Virus record (IMG/VR): IMGVR_UViG_3300046413_000305
Coordinates: 1-23,247 of that record
From: a virus
Direction: 5' to 3' (one strand)
DNA length: 23,247 nucleotides
The position numbers and the translations under genes are program-made. Under the pieces are notes generated by a model. That model had not been told where the DNA came from. It saw only the letters and a program-made list of their open reading frames with translations, and did not search any database. Of the stretch, positions 1 to 9,252 are shown one piece after another. Positions within the stretch are counted from its first letter, which is position 1. The number at the start of each line of letters is the position of its first letter.

Positions 1-1477
1 CAACATCTTCAGTAACTACATTACCATCTTCGTCTAAGACTTCATCCTGTGGAGCAACATAATCAACAGCTTCAACGCCTTCTACAGCAACAACTTCAGG
101 AGTATAGATGTCACCCGTTGCAGGAGACACTTCGTACTCTTCAGTCATCATGCCATCTTTAGTACCAGTGACAGACTCAGGTACAACTTCCTGTGCTTCG
201 TGAGCTAGGAAGCCATCTACTCGTGAACCATCAGCTTTCCATGCAAAGTTTACAGGCTTTAACTCTTTGAGTCGGTCTGTAGCACCTGACAGTGGTTGCC
301 AATCTTCTTTGAGGCGGTAGTCTGAGGATGTGTTGTAGGCTGTTGCGGAGCCTGTTACTGATATGTTTCCGACACTGGCTCCTGCCTTGTCGAAATAAAT
401 TAAAACGCCATCCGTCCCAAAACGCTTAAATTGAGCGGTGTAGTTGCTGGTTGCTGTAGCAAACATTCTGCTGTTAGAGCCATCCAACCAAATACCATCT
501 GCTGATGTGTTGGCGGCAGTAGTCCCCACCAACAGGTCACCATTAGGAACAGAGACGTTCTGGTTAGCATCTAACGTAAGTGCTGTAGCAGTAGAGCTAC
601 CTGAAGTTGTAGTCTGTAAAGCAAAATTACCACTAGCAGTACCTGCTGTAATGTAATTAGTGCCTCCTCGAGTCATGCTCATTTGGGCGTTATCCATGTT
701 TACTGACCATGTGCCTAACGAGCCAGTTGATGAAAGGCTTCCATTAGGAACACTCACGTTGCCATTAAACGTAGCCGCACCTGCCGCTGACATATCAAGG
801 GTAAGGGCTGTGATAGCACTTCCACCATCGTTGCCCTTAAATAGCATATCTTTATCAGACACTATTGATTGAATAACAAAGTCTGTATTACTGTTTATGA
901 AACTCGCATAGTGAGTCCCATCATCTTTTAACAATATTTCTGGTGAGCCGTGGTCAAGATTTATTTTTCCAGAGGAATCTAAAGTTAAATCCCCTGTTTT
1001 AGTGATGTTACCAGAGACAGCCACATCACCCGTCACATCCACACCGCCACTCGTGGTTGCGATTTTTTTGTCAGAATCGTAGTATAGTTCTACTGCTCCA
1101 TTAGATATAAATCTTCCAGCGTATTCTGAAGTATCATCGCTTAGTATGCGAACCTCAGTTCCATTTATAATTAAATTTCCCGTTCCAGCATCGTCAATAT
1201 AGCTGTTGGTTCCATCATGGTAGATTTTGAGGTCATCAGAAGACCCCATCTTCAGTTGCACATTATCGCCAACATCAATAGCCGTCATGTTAGAGCCATC
1301 TATTGCTGCTTTAGCAGTAAGGTCGCTAGTTTTTGCTAACTCGTGACCACCCGCAGTAGCCCCATCGTGGACTACTAGAGTGTCTTTATCTGTATCGACT
1401 GTAACTTCACCTAATGCTCCCGTGAAAGAACCATTTTCCGATGTAGTACCTCGTCTAAGTTGTAATTGTGTTGCCAT
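1..1477 (-). CDS. Distal tail fibre / receptor-binding protein with C-terminal peptidase S74 chaperone (3' end outside window)
   Basis: Read on the minus strand from ATG at 1477, the frame stays open to the window edge (492 complete codons). The SD AAAGGAT lies upstream and the fibre gene before it ends 20 bases away. The N-terminus (MATQLQLRRGT) is of a type common at the start of marine phage fibre proteins. The middle is Ser/Thr/Gly-rich with recurring blocks such as LTLD...NVSVPNG, as expected of beta-structured fibre shafts. From about residue 384 it carries the S74 intramolecular chaperone signature: SDYRLK with Ser385 and Lys390 five residues apart, then FLAHEAQEVVPESV. In characterised family members the Ser/Lys dyad cuts the chaperone off after trimerisation, so a break just before Ser385 is inferred. 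An acidic extension follows the S74 core. The stop codon is not in the window. The receptor is unknown. Confidence 0.85.
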   Translation of the reverse strand, partial: MATQLQLRRGTTSENGSFTGALGEVTVDTDKDTLVVHDGATAGGHELAKTSDLTAKAAIDGSNMTAIDVGDNVQLKMGSSDDLKIYHDGTNSYIDDAGTGNLIINGTEVRILSDDTSEYAGRFISNGAVELYYDSDKKIATTSGGVDVTGDVAVSGNITKTGDLTLDSSGKINLDHGSPEILLKDDGTHYASFINSNTDFVIQSIVSDKDMLFKGNDGGSAITALTLDMSAAGAATFNGNVSVPNGSLSSTGSLGTWSVNMDNAQMSMTRGGTNYITAGTASGNFALQTTTSGSSTATALTLDANQNVSVPNGDLLVGTTAANTSADGIWLDGSNSRMFATATSNYTAQFKRFGTDGVLIYFDKAGASVGNISVTGSATAYNTSSDYRLKEDWQPLSGATDRLKELKPVNFAWKADGSRVDGFLAHEAQEVVPESVTGTKDGMMTEEYEVSPATGDIYTPEVVAVEGVEAVDYVAPQDEVLDEDGNVVTEDV

Positions 1478-1496
1478 TATAAATATCCTTTAAAAA

Positions 1497-3599
1497 TTAA
1501 ATTGAGCCTAAATCGAAAGAGCCTGTATCAAAAGCTAAGTCGCTTCTAATGGTTGCTTGGTGTTCAACACTAAACGTAGGTGGAACTAAGCTACCACCAA
1601 AGTCAGAGTTAGAGCCAAGATAGGTTGCTACTAAAGTGTTCGATTGGTCTACCTGGAGATTAGCTAGAACATTCGATACAGCAGTCGCACTTGTAGCTGC
1701 ATTGCTTGCGCTAGTTGAAGCTGAAGATGCACTTGAGGATGCTTCACTTGCCTTAGTGGTTGCTGTTGCTGCGTTTGTAGATGCATTTTGTATATCTGTA
1801 ATGTTTGAAACTACAGTGGTTAAGTTACTCGATTGACCTGCAACAGTTGTTACATTACTAGATATACCAGCGACAGAAGTTACGTTACTACTTATACTGC
1901 TTACCGCAGAAACATCTGAAGCAATACCACCAACAGTGTTCACGTTAGCTATTGCTCCAGCTACAGTTCCTATGGTGTTAGTACCTGTTACATTTGTTGC
2001 AACAGTTCCTATATCAGTCGCATCAGCTACTACAGCAGCTACGTCTGAGTTCATGCCAGCCACAGTGTTTACACTAGCTATCGCACCTGCCACTGTACCT
2101 ATATCTGAAGCATCGTTCTTAACCGCTGTTATGTCACTAGCGATACCAGCTACAGCATTAACATTGGCTTGCATACTAGCAACGGTATTGATGTTGTTAT
2201 TGTTACCAGCCACCGCAGTTATATTAGAGGTGTTACCTGCTACGGTGTTTACATTAGTTATGTCACCAGCAACGGTATTAACATTGGCTATACTTCCACC
2301 AACTGCATTTACCTTACTGCTTGCTCCAAGTCCTAAGTCTGTAGACACCACTCCGATATCTGCTTGGTCAGCTACAACAGCCGTAATGTTACTCGCAATG
2401 CCAGCCACAGTGTTTACGTTAGCTATGCTACCAGATACAGTTCCGATGGTGTTGGAACCTGTGAGGTTAGTAGCTACTGTACCAATGTCTGTAGCATCAT
2501 TCTTAACAGCCGTAACATCAGTGGCTATACCTGCAACAGTTCCTATATCTGCATCTCTGTTTGCTACTGTGGCTACATTTGTAGTGTTGTTACCTACGTT
2601 AATGATAGAAGCTATGTTAGTAGCTAACGTACTAATCTGAGTGTTCTGACCAGCCACTGTATTAATGTTAGAAGTGTTACCAGCTACAGTGTTAATGTTG
2701 GTATTATTCCCAGCTACTGTATTAATGTTAGCTATGTCTCCAGCTACAGCATTGACATTAGTTAGAGCCGCAGTTCCGTATGCCACCAAGTCTACAGTGT
2801 CACCTGTGGATGCTGCTGAAGCTAAGGTTACAGTTGTACCATTAGTTGCAGTTACATCAGTACCAACAACCTGCTTCACACCATTAAGATATACATCGAC
2901 AAACCCAGCGTCATAGACCACAGGGAAGACTGTAGTTGAACCTGTGTATGAACCTGAGTTAGTACCCACAACATAGGTAACTCTGTTGGATGATGTAGCT
3001 ACCGCAGAGGTGGCTGTTTGCCAACCACTAGAGGCATAGACTTTCATCACATCTGTTGCAGAGTCATACCATAAGTCACCTTCAGCAGGGACTGGACTTG
3101 TAGGTGCAGTAGGTGAAGCTCCGTAGTATCTGTTGTTAAAGTCAGCTACTACAGTCTGAACAAAGGCTTTAGTTGCAGCATCTTGGTTACCTACAGGGTC
3201 AGCCACGTTAATTACACGCAAACTACTGGCATCAAATAAGTTACTATCGTTCTTGATGATAGAGTCATTAGCGATGTCTATAGCTTCCTGAGCCATGAAG
3301 AAACCCTGAGTGCTATCGGTATCTAAGTCAGATTCCTTAAACACTGCTCCCGCTGCATAATCTAGTAACCTAGCTGTCTGGCTAGTAGACCTTGTTATCT
3401 TGATTGCAGCACCGTTAGCTGGAACTTGGTTTCCATTAAACTGTATCTGGGATGATGACGGGTAGCTGAAGTGAGTAACCACTGATTTAGCAACCCCGTC
3501 TACTTTGACAACTATGTCCGCTGTAGAGCGGTAGTCAAAGCCGATAGTATATGTAGTGGTGCTACCGTCACCAGTATATCTAGTAAGTGCATAAGACAT
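1497..3599 (-). CDS. T7 gp17-like tail fibre protein with decapeptide repeat shaft
   Basis: A 700-residue proximal tail fibre. Residues 1-150 resemble the N-terminal domain of T7 gp17 that attaches the fibre to the tail (YTGDGSTTTYTIGFDY near the start, IKITRST at about 66-72, then an INVADPVGNQDAATKAF linker). Residues 170-195 (GDLWYDS...VYASSGWQ) and 210-277 look like small beta domains often found in phage fibres. Residues 281-604 are a run of about 32 degenerate ten-residue repeats (type NINTVAGNTS). A short Ala/Ser helix-prone stretch (605-645) and a tail ending DTGSFDLGSI follow. There is no receptor-binding or chaperone domain here; those sit in the next gene, so this protein may be an adaptor to the distal fibre. 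Start ATG with AGGA inside the end of the preceding gene. Confidence 0.88.
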   Translation of the reverse strand: MSYALTRYTGDGSTTTYTIGFDYRSTADIVVKVDGVAKSVVTHFSYPSSSQIQFNGNQVPANGAAIKITRSTSQTARLLDYAAGAVFKESDLDTDSTQGFFMAQEAIDIANDSIIKNDSNLFDASSLRVINVADPVGNQDAATKAFVQTVVADFNNRYYGASPTAPTSPVPAEGDLWYDSATDVMKVYASSGWQTATSAVATSSNRVTYVVGTNSGSYTGSTTVFPVVYDAGFVDVYLNGVKQVVGTDVTATNGTTVTLASAASTGDTVDLVAYGTAALTNVNAVAGDIANINTVAGNNTNINTVAGNTSNINTVAGQNTQISTLATNIASIINVGNNTTNVATVANRDADIGTVAGIATDVTAVKNDATDIGTVATNLTGSNTIGTVSGSIANVNTVAGIASNITAVVADQADIGVVSTDLGLGASSKVNAVGGSIANVNTVAGDITNVNTVAGNTSNITAVAGNNNNINTVASMQANVNAVAGIASDITAVKNDASDIGTVAGAIASVNTVAGMNSDVAAVVADATDIGTVATNVTGTNTIGTVAGAIANVNTVGGIASDVSAVSSISSNVTSVAGISSNVTTVAGQSSNLTTVVSNITDIQNASTNAATATTKASEASSSASSASTSASNAATSATAVSNVLANLQVDQSNTLVATYLGSNSDFGGSLVPPTFSVEHQATIRSDLAFDTGSFDLGSI
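1788..2759 (-). repeat. Decapeptide (30-base) repeat tract inside the gp17-like fibre
   Basis: Residues 281-604 of the fibre repeat with a 10-residue period of the form (N/D)-(I/V)-x-(T/A)-V-A-G-x-x-x, about 32 copies, with small phase shifts near residues 381-392, 421-436 and 541-550. A larger duplication is superimposed: residues 369-404 (bases 2388-2495) and 527-562 (bases 1914-2021) share 30 of 36 residues, although their DNA has diverged. The pattern is a protein-level shaft repeat, not an array with unique spacers. Confidence 0.9.
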
Positions 3600-3605
3600 A
3601 ATTAT

Positions 3606-6600
3606 CTAGTTCCTGTTTGTAAAGGGTATGTTGTCTGAAGAACGCTGTCCTGTTTGTGCGTTTATCCTTCTGGTAAGAACGCTTTCGTATTCCTGTGGTA
3701 TGTTTGCTTCTTCGCTCATTAGCTTTATGAAAGACATCTCTCTGAACTGATTGATAACTTTCTTTGCTTCTGTTTCAGCGATACCTGGCACTGAGGCTGT
3801 ACCCATAGGCAAGTCTCTGTAGGAATGAAGAACATCTACTAAGCCAGACTCATGTGTGTAGCGCATCCATCGGTCATAGTAAGTTTCCTTACCGTCCTTA
3901 GTTATTTGTGTTCTAAGGTCAATGTCACCCATGTATTTAGTCATCTTGTAGGGTGCTGTGAAATGCGTATCACCTACTTGAGCTAACTTATATAGGAACT
4001 CTTCAACCTCTAGTTCCTTCTCAGGTACACCACGCTTACGTTCCTCAACCGTTGACGTATTGAAGTAGTAAAGACCAGCAGCTGGATTGCTTAGGGTTCT
4101 AGGTCTACCTAGTGCGGTATATTGCTTAGGTACTAAGGGGTCATCAGGGTTAGCACGATACTTAATGAACTGTTCCATTGTTACTGGGTCACTAAGCACA
4201 GGGTTATCTAGCATCTGCATCTTGTAGTAAGTGTTAGGTACAAATGCTTGCACCTTCCTACCTACAAACTTAACCAACTGGTCAGAACCTTCTTCATCTT
4301 GTAGGTCTTCCCAGAAGTCAGCAGCTGCATCGACACCTGAAGCTAAGTTAGCATCACGTAAAGACTGAGCTATAGAACCAACACTAACAGCAACGATAGC
4401 CTGTACCTTTGCAAGCTCAGACTCGTCTACTCGTTCACCTTGCTCTGCTCTGTAAGCCAGTGTCTCTGCTCGTTCTAAAGCATTAACAATCATCTTTACT
4501 GGAGTAGAAAACGGGTCAAAGTTACGGAAGTTAAAGGTACTTCCATCGTTGAAACGAATCGAGTATGGCTCCATGCCACCACTGTTCTCACCTTGGCGGG
4601 TTTGCTTGTAGTCTGTTCCCATAGAGCCTGTGACATTACCTGTAGAATATAAGGCAAACACAGAGCCAGCTATAGAGTAGGACATCAATGCTTCACCCTG
4701 CGCTCTGGCTTGACGCATAGGGCCGTTAGCACCTTTTAAGTCTTTCATAAAACCTGGACTAATTAAGTTCAGACCTGGAGTCATTCTTATGCCTTCCTCA
4801 AAGACACGCACAGGTGTACGGAAGAACAACTGACCCATAAGACGCATAGCTGGGTGCTTGTTTACAAACTGCTCATAGCCTTTAGCTAATCCAGATGCAG
4901 CACTATTACCAGAGAAGTCTCTCTTGAATAGAATGTCCTGCACATAGTCACGCCCGTTCTGGTCTGTAGCCTTCTTAAATACATCAGCGTTTTCTGCTAG
5001 TTCCTTATTAATAAAGTTCTCTAGCTTTTTACCTTGCAGTCCTCTTGAGATACCTTCTTGCATAAGTATATCAATAGCGTTCTCTTCAGGTGCATAAGCA
5101 GTATCTACAGCTTTCTTAACTTGCTTATCTACAAAGTCATCAAGCTCTTTGCCTTTCAAGCCTTTAGATACACCGTCCTCCATAGCTTTGCCTGTAGCGT
5201 TACCTACTGCGTAGCCTCTGTAATGTATGTTCTCAAAGAACGCATCGGTAGCAAGCAAAGCTCTAGGGAAGTGACGTAAGATACCGCCACCGTATTTCTT
5301 AGGGATTGTGTTGTATTCTTCTAAGAACCTAGCAGAGTCACCTGTGAGGATAGACTTCTCATAACGCCATGCAGACTTAGCCATCTTAGCGGCTGAAGGA
5401 ATCATGGATGCCATAGCTGAATACTCAGCAACCATCTTCTTTCTTGATGCCCTAGATAAACCATCTTGCATCAAGTTGTTTAGGAATGGCTTGTAGATTG
5501 TCTTAGCAAGGGATGGAACCGTGTTTACAATGATAGTCGCTGGAGAGAATACAAAACTAATCATTACCTCGTTCAAGACTTTGATAGGCTTGTTTACGAC
5601 ATTGTATATGCCGTTACCCTCTACCTTCTTAACTTCCTCTTTAAACTCTGCAATCCGAGTTTTCTTGTCATGCTTGAGTCTAATATATTCTGAAGTATCT
5701 CCACTCTTTCTAGCGTCTTCTATTTTCTTATCAAGTATTCTTATTTCGTCTGTACGCTCACGCTTAATTAACTTCTCAGCAAAGATACTATCAAACTGCT
5801 TTTCAGCATCTGCTCTAGTCAATCCTTGGTCTACTAATGAACTTATAGTTGTTCCTCGTAGCTCACCAGTGTTCATGCTTTCTTGTCTGGCTCGTAAGCG
5901 TTGACCAGTGATGGTTGACATAGCTGCATCAAGCTCATCTAGTGGAGCTATAACTTCTTCTATCTCATCAATCTTAGTCTGGATAGCAATAGCCTCTTCA
6001 CCGTCTAAGGCTTTCTGCTGAAGTCGTAGGTTATATACTTTAGTCTTAAGGGCAGTAACCGTCTGGCTTGTAGCAACCTCTAGCACCTCACCTTGCCCAT
6101 CAGTCAAACCCTGTTTCATTAGGTATGCTGATAGGTCACCTGGAGATTCAACTGAGGCATCAACCAATAGTTGTTTGATAGGCTCTACAGTCTGTACCAA
6201 CTCGTCCATATTCTGAACACCATCAGTACCAACTGCAGCTACTTTTCCAGCAGGAACTGTACGCTTAACAGCCTTAATCACACTGTCCATCTGTGTGCGT
6301 AGCTTACCTGCGGGTGACTTAGGCGTATCTATAACAACACCTGTCTCTAGCTCTGGCAGGTCATCCATTAACTTAGCTTCGTCTACAGACTTAGCCACAT
6401 CTTTAGGAGCCTTACGGGAAGCAACTTTATTAACCCCTGCGGTAATCCCTGTACCTAAGACAAGCCCAGCAGTTGCGCCTATAGTTGCTGACTTAATGAC
6501 TCTACCTACACTGATGTCTTCACCAGACACAGCAGTCTCAACTACCTGCCTGTTTACGTCATCTACTGCGGTATAAACGCCTGACTCTACGCCAGCTATA

Positions 6601-7127
6601 ATGCCACCTCTAGTAGAGCTTTTAAGCAACTCTTTAACACCTTGCTTGCCAGCCTGTTTAGTAGCTTCTTTACCTGCCAGTCCAATTCCAAATGTAGTTA
6701 AACCAACATAAGTAGTAGGGTCTGTAAGAACACCTTTAAAGAACCTGCTTGCTCCATTCCATGACATACCTAAGTCATCATAGGACTCCATCATGTATAG
6801 AAAGGCTTTTTGTTGCTCGTCAGTTGCACCAGAGATACGAGAGGCATCAAGAGTCATCTTAGGTAGGTTCCAGTTGAACCAGCCTATGTGTTCGATACCG
6901 TACTTACCATAGTCTTCATCAGACAAGGCAGGGGCATCCACACTCTCGTTCATCTCATAGATGACCTTAGAGGCTTTTACAAAGTTAGGGTCTTGAACTA
7001 GGTCTTCATCATATAGGGTTTCGTCAGTGTCTTGGTAGGTAGCGTTGAAGCCAATTGGAGCTTGCACAGGCTGCAAACTATTGTCTTTAGCCTGTTGCTC
7101 TTTAAGCCACTCTTCATAACGGCTCAT
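3606..7127 (-). CDS. Large internal virion (ejection) protein, T7 gp16-like by position and size
   Basis: A 1173-residue protein between the gp15-like gene and the tail fibre, where T7 has gp16 (about 1318 residues), a core protein ejected into the cell envelope. Glycine-rich hydrophobic stretches (about 139-152 and 213-232) and another at 813-832 could insert into membrane, which fits a DNA-delivery channel. Long charged helical regions lie at about 365-505. Residues 651-675 and 691-715 are an internal duplication. I see no soluble lytic transglycosylase motif at the N-terminus, where T7 gp16 has its catalytic domain. The start ATG has AGGAG upstream; the preceding gene ends one base before. 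The function rests on synteny and size, not on a recognised catalytic motif. Confidence 0.75.
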   Translation of the reverse strand: MSRYEEWLKEQQAKDNSLQPVQAPIGFNATYQDTDETLYDEDLVQDPNFVKASKVIYEMNESVDAPALSDEDYGKYGIEHIGWFNWNLPKMTLDASRISGATDEQQKAFLYMMESYDDLGMSWNGASRFFKGVLTDPTTYVGLTTFGIGLAGKEATKQAGKQGVKELLKSSTRGGIIAGVESGVYTAVDDVNRQVVETAVSGEDISVGRVIKSATIGATAGLVLGTGITAGVNKVASRKAPKDVAKSVDEAKLMDDLPELETGVVIDTPKSPAGKLRTQMDSVIKAVKRTVPAGKVAAVGTDGVQNMDELVQTVEPIKQLLVDASVESPGDLSAYLMKQGLTDGQGEVLEVATSQTVTALKTKVYNLRLQQKALDGEEAIAIQTKIDEIEEVIAPLDELDAAMSTITGQRLRARQESMNTGELRGTTISSLVDQGLTRADAEKQFDSIFAEKLIKRERTDEIRILDKKIEDARKSGDTSEYIRLKHDKKTRIAEFKEEVKKVEGNGIYNVVNKPIKVLNEVMISFVFSPATIIVNTVPSLAKTIYKPFLNNLMQDGLSRASRKKMVAEYSAMASMIPSAAKMAKSAWRYEKSILTGDSARFLEEYNTIPKKYGGGILRHFPRALLATDAFFENIHYRGYAVGNATGKAMEDGVSKGLKGKELDDFVDKQVKKAVDTAYAPEENAIDILMQEGISRGLQGKKLENFINKELAENADVFKKATDQNGRDYVQDILFKRDFSGNSAASGLAKGYEQFVNKHPAMRLMGQLFFRTPVRVFEEGIRMTPGLNLISPGFMKDLKGANGPMRQARAQGEALMSYSIAGSVFALYSTGNVTGSMGTDYKQTRQGENSGGMEPYSIRFNDGSTFNFRNFDPFSTPVKMIVNALERAETLAYRAEQGERVDESELAKVQAIVAVSVGSIAQSLRDANLASGVDAAADFWEDLQDEEGSDQLVKFVGRKVQAFVPNTYYKMQMLDNPVLSDPVTMEQFIKYRANPDDPLVPKQYTALGRPRTLSNPAAGLYYFNTSTVEERKRGVPEKELEVEEFLYKLAQVGDTHFTAPYKMTKYMGDIDLRTQITKDGKETYYDRWMRYTHESGLVDVLHSYRDLPMGTASVPGIAETEAKKVINQFREMSFIKLMSEEANIPQEYESVLTRRINAQTGQRSSDNIPFTNRN

Positions 7128-7128
7128 C

Positions 7129-9252
7129 TTATTCTCCTATGTACTTACCCATTAAGGAATCGACAATTTTCTTTATAGCAATCTCACCAGCCGTATCAGC
7201 TTCGTCACCAAAGATACCGCCATATTCAAAGTCTGAGGAACCAGATACATCTAGTTGGTCTAATACTAAGTCCATAATAGAATCTTCTGTAACTTCAGTT
7301 TTAGAACCTCCTCGCTTTCGTTTGGAAGCACGTTCATAGCGAGACTCTACAAGTTTCTCAAGGGTGGATAATGTTTCTTTATTTAAGTTAAAAGTAGCCG
7401 TGTTTTTATCAAATATATTAGACACGTTTTGTTCGGCTTCTCTGTTACGCTTTACTTGGTTTTGTTTGGCTCTTCTGTTTATGCCTTTAATTTCATCTCC
7501 CTCACTCGTAACTTGATAAGGAGATGTTTCTTCTAATGTAACTGGTTCATACTGAGGCTTTCCTGCATCGTCAAAACCAGTTACTCTGGCAATAGGCTTT
7601 CCTGTTTCTGGGTCATCAAGAATATCCCCAACATTAAATTGGTTTTTAGGCTGTGGTTGAGTTTCTACTTGTGAGGTCTGTGGCATCATAGATGCTAACG
7701 CTTGAAGTCTTTCTGTTACCTTTAACTCTGCCTTAGCGTAGATACCTTCGTCACCGTACAATTCATTAAAACCAGGAACTGTATCGTTGTTCTCAATATG
7801 AAGCTGTATTTGACGGCTAGTCTCATCATCCCAAGCATCTCTAGCTATACTTTCAGCAGATGTACCTTGCTGTGCTAACTCAAAAGATTTAACCATCAAC
7901 TGAGGATTATTTTCGTAAGCTCTTAGGATTGCACCAAAGCGATTTCTAAATGCTGATGTATGTTGGTCAGATGCTATAATCTTATGCCCTTGAAGAAGCG
8001 TTGGTGCTTCCCTGAGCAAGGCAGCTTTATCGCTTGGTGTAATGTCAGTGAGGTCTTGAATGGCTTTAAGCTCTGCTTCCAAAGAATCTGTATCACCTTT
8101 AGTTGCCTTTAGGGTTAGACCAGCTTTGTATGATGTGTAGTTACCTGCACTTACATCTGGAGCAACCTTAGCAGAGGCTTCAGCAATCTCAGCAGCCTTG
8201 TATATAGCGTTGCTTACCATAGCGTCTTGACCAGTTATGCCAGCATACTTAGCCTGTACTTTTCTAATTCCATCAATGTCATTATTTTCAGCAAGCTCGT
8301 TTAGCACAGCCTGTTCATCAGCTAGTGTTTGCTTATCTTCTTGTTCCTTAACAAAAGTGTCGTTACGTAGTTTTGAAATACCCAATTGAGCTATCTGTGG
8401 AGAAGCTATAGCCAACTTTGCATCAGTCTCCTTGCTTTGTAGCCAAGGAATTCTTTGGATTAAACCTACAGCATTAGAGTCTGGATTCAGTTTGTTGTAC
8501 TCAATTAATGAATCAACAATCTGTTGCTTATCTTCTCTCTTAGAGAACGGAGAGGTGGCGATTAGTTTGTCATTAAATGCATTGAAAAGAATTATTGAAG
8601 ATGTCTGACCGTCTTTGGTGCTTAGGTCACTCTTATCAAGCAAGCTAAAGACGGTAGCTGTAGTGTTTGTTTTAGCTAACTCACGGGTCTTCTGGTCACG
8701 AAAGACAGAGAACTCCCTACGCATCTCGTTGATAGCGTTACGGGTTCCCATGACAGCACCTGACTGCACAAAGTCCATGCCATCTGTAGCTTCTACTGAT
8801 TGAGAAACTAAATCATCAAACAGAGTTTCTAGGGCTACAACATCACCCTTAACATCATCGTCTAATCCACGGAGCTTATCGTAGGTTGCTGTGTAGTATT
8901 CGTTCTTGTACTTATCTTCTACTATTGTAGATACAACAACTTCTGAAAGGTCAGCGTTAGTTTCTCCTAGCTTAACTGAGGTTAGGAACTCACCTTCCTC
9001 ACCTTTAAATCTTGCTGCATAGCTAATAGCTTTCTTCTTGTCTAACTCAGCTTTCTCAGCTTTAGCCTGAGCAGCATTCCTAGCACTAGCCCTTGCAACA
9101 CTTCCTGTGAAGGCTCCTAAAGCACTAGCTAACTGTGAACCTGGAGTCTCTTGAGGAATAGCAGGTGCGCCTGTAAAGGCATCGATAGGTCTAGCAGAGG
9201 AAACGCTAGTCTGACCAAAGCCCTGTAAGTTTTCTATAGGTTGTCTAGCCAT
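7129..9252 (-). CDS. Internal virion (ejection) protein, T7 gp15-like by position and size
   Basis: A 707-residue, mainly alpha-helical and charged protein without signal peptide or clear membrane segment; T7 gp15 is 747 residues. The N-terminus is low-complexity (Gln/Ala/Ser, about residues 1-60) and leads into an Ala/Lys-rich helix near 55-75 (about 9030-9090). The C-terminal third contains a charged KRKRGG stretch and an acidic, Gly/Asp-rich segment. In T7, gp14, gp15 and gp16 form the internal core and then the trans-envelope conduit for the genome; the same three-gene order here supports this role. The start overlaps the preceding stop as TAATG, so translation is probably coupled. No catalytic motif was recognised; naming rests on synteny, length and composition. 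Confidence 0.7.
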   Translation of the reverse strand: MARQPIENLQGFGQTSVSSARPIDAFTGAPAIPQETPGSQLASALGAFTGSVARASARNAAQAKAEKAELDKKKAISYAARFKGEEGEFLTSVKLGETNADLSEVVVSTIVEDKYKNEYYTATYDKLRGLDDDVKGDVVALETLFDDLVSQSVEATDGMDFVQSGAVMGTRNAINEMRREFSVFRDQKTRELAKTNTTATVFSLLDKSDLSTKDGQTSSIILFNAFNDKLIATSPFSKREDKQQIVDSLIEYNKLNPDSNAVGLIQRIPWLQSKETDAKLAIASPQIAQLGISKLRNDTFVKEQEDKQTLADEQAVLNELAENNDIDGIRKVQAKYAGITGQDAMVSNAIYKAAEIAEASAKVAPDVSAGNYTSYKAGLTLKATKGDTDSLEAELKAIQDLTDITPSDKAALLREAPTLLQGHKIIASDQHTSAFRNRFGAILRAYENNPQLMVKSFELAQQGTSAESIARDAWDDETSRQIQLHIENNDTVPGFNELYGDEGIYAKAELKVTERLQALASMMPQTSQVETQPQPKNQFNVGDILDDPETGKPIARVTGFDDAGKPQYEPVTLEETSPYQVTSEGDEIKGINRRAKQNQVKRNREAEQNVSNIFDKNTATFNLNKETLSTLEKLVESRYERASKRKRGGSKTEVTEDSIMDLVLDQLDVSGSSDFEYGGIFGDEADTAGEIAIKKIVDSLMGKYIGE

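Noticed and set aside
444-872. Two plus-strand frames opposite the distal fibre
   Set aside because: The minus-strand frame over the same bases is open through the whole interval and encodes recognisable fibre and S74 sequence. The plus frames are shadows.
1936-2640. Long plus-strand open frame of 234 codons opposite the fibre repeats
   Set aside because: It is the antisense of a low-complexity repeat tract, which keeps several frames open by periodicity. It has no RBS, a repetitive hydrophobic composition, and no neighbour on the plus strand.
1788-2759. Periodic 30-base repeats that could be mistaken for a CRISPR array
   Set aside because: The repeats are degenerate, contiguous and in frame with no unique spacers; conservation is at the protein level.
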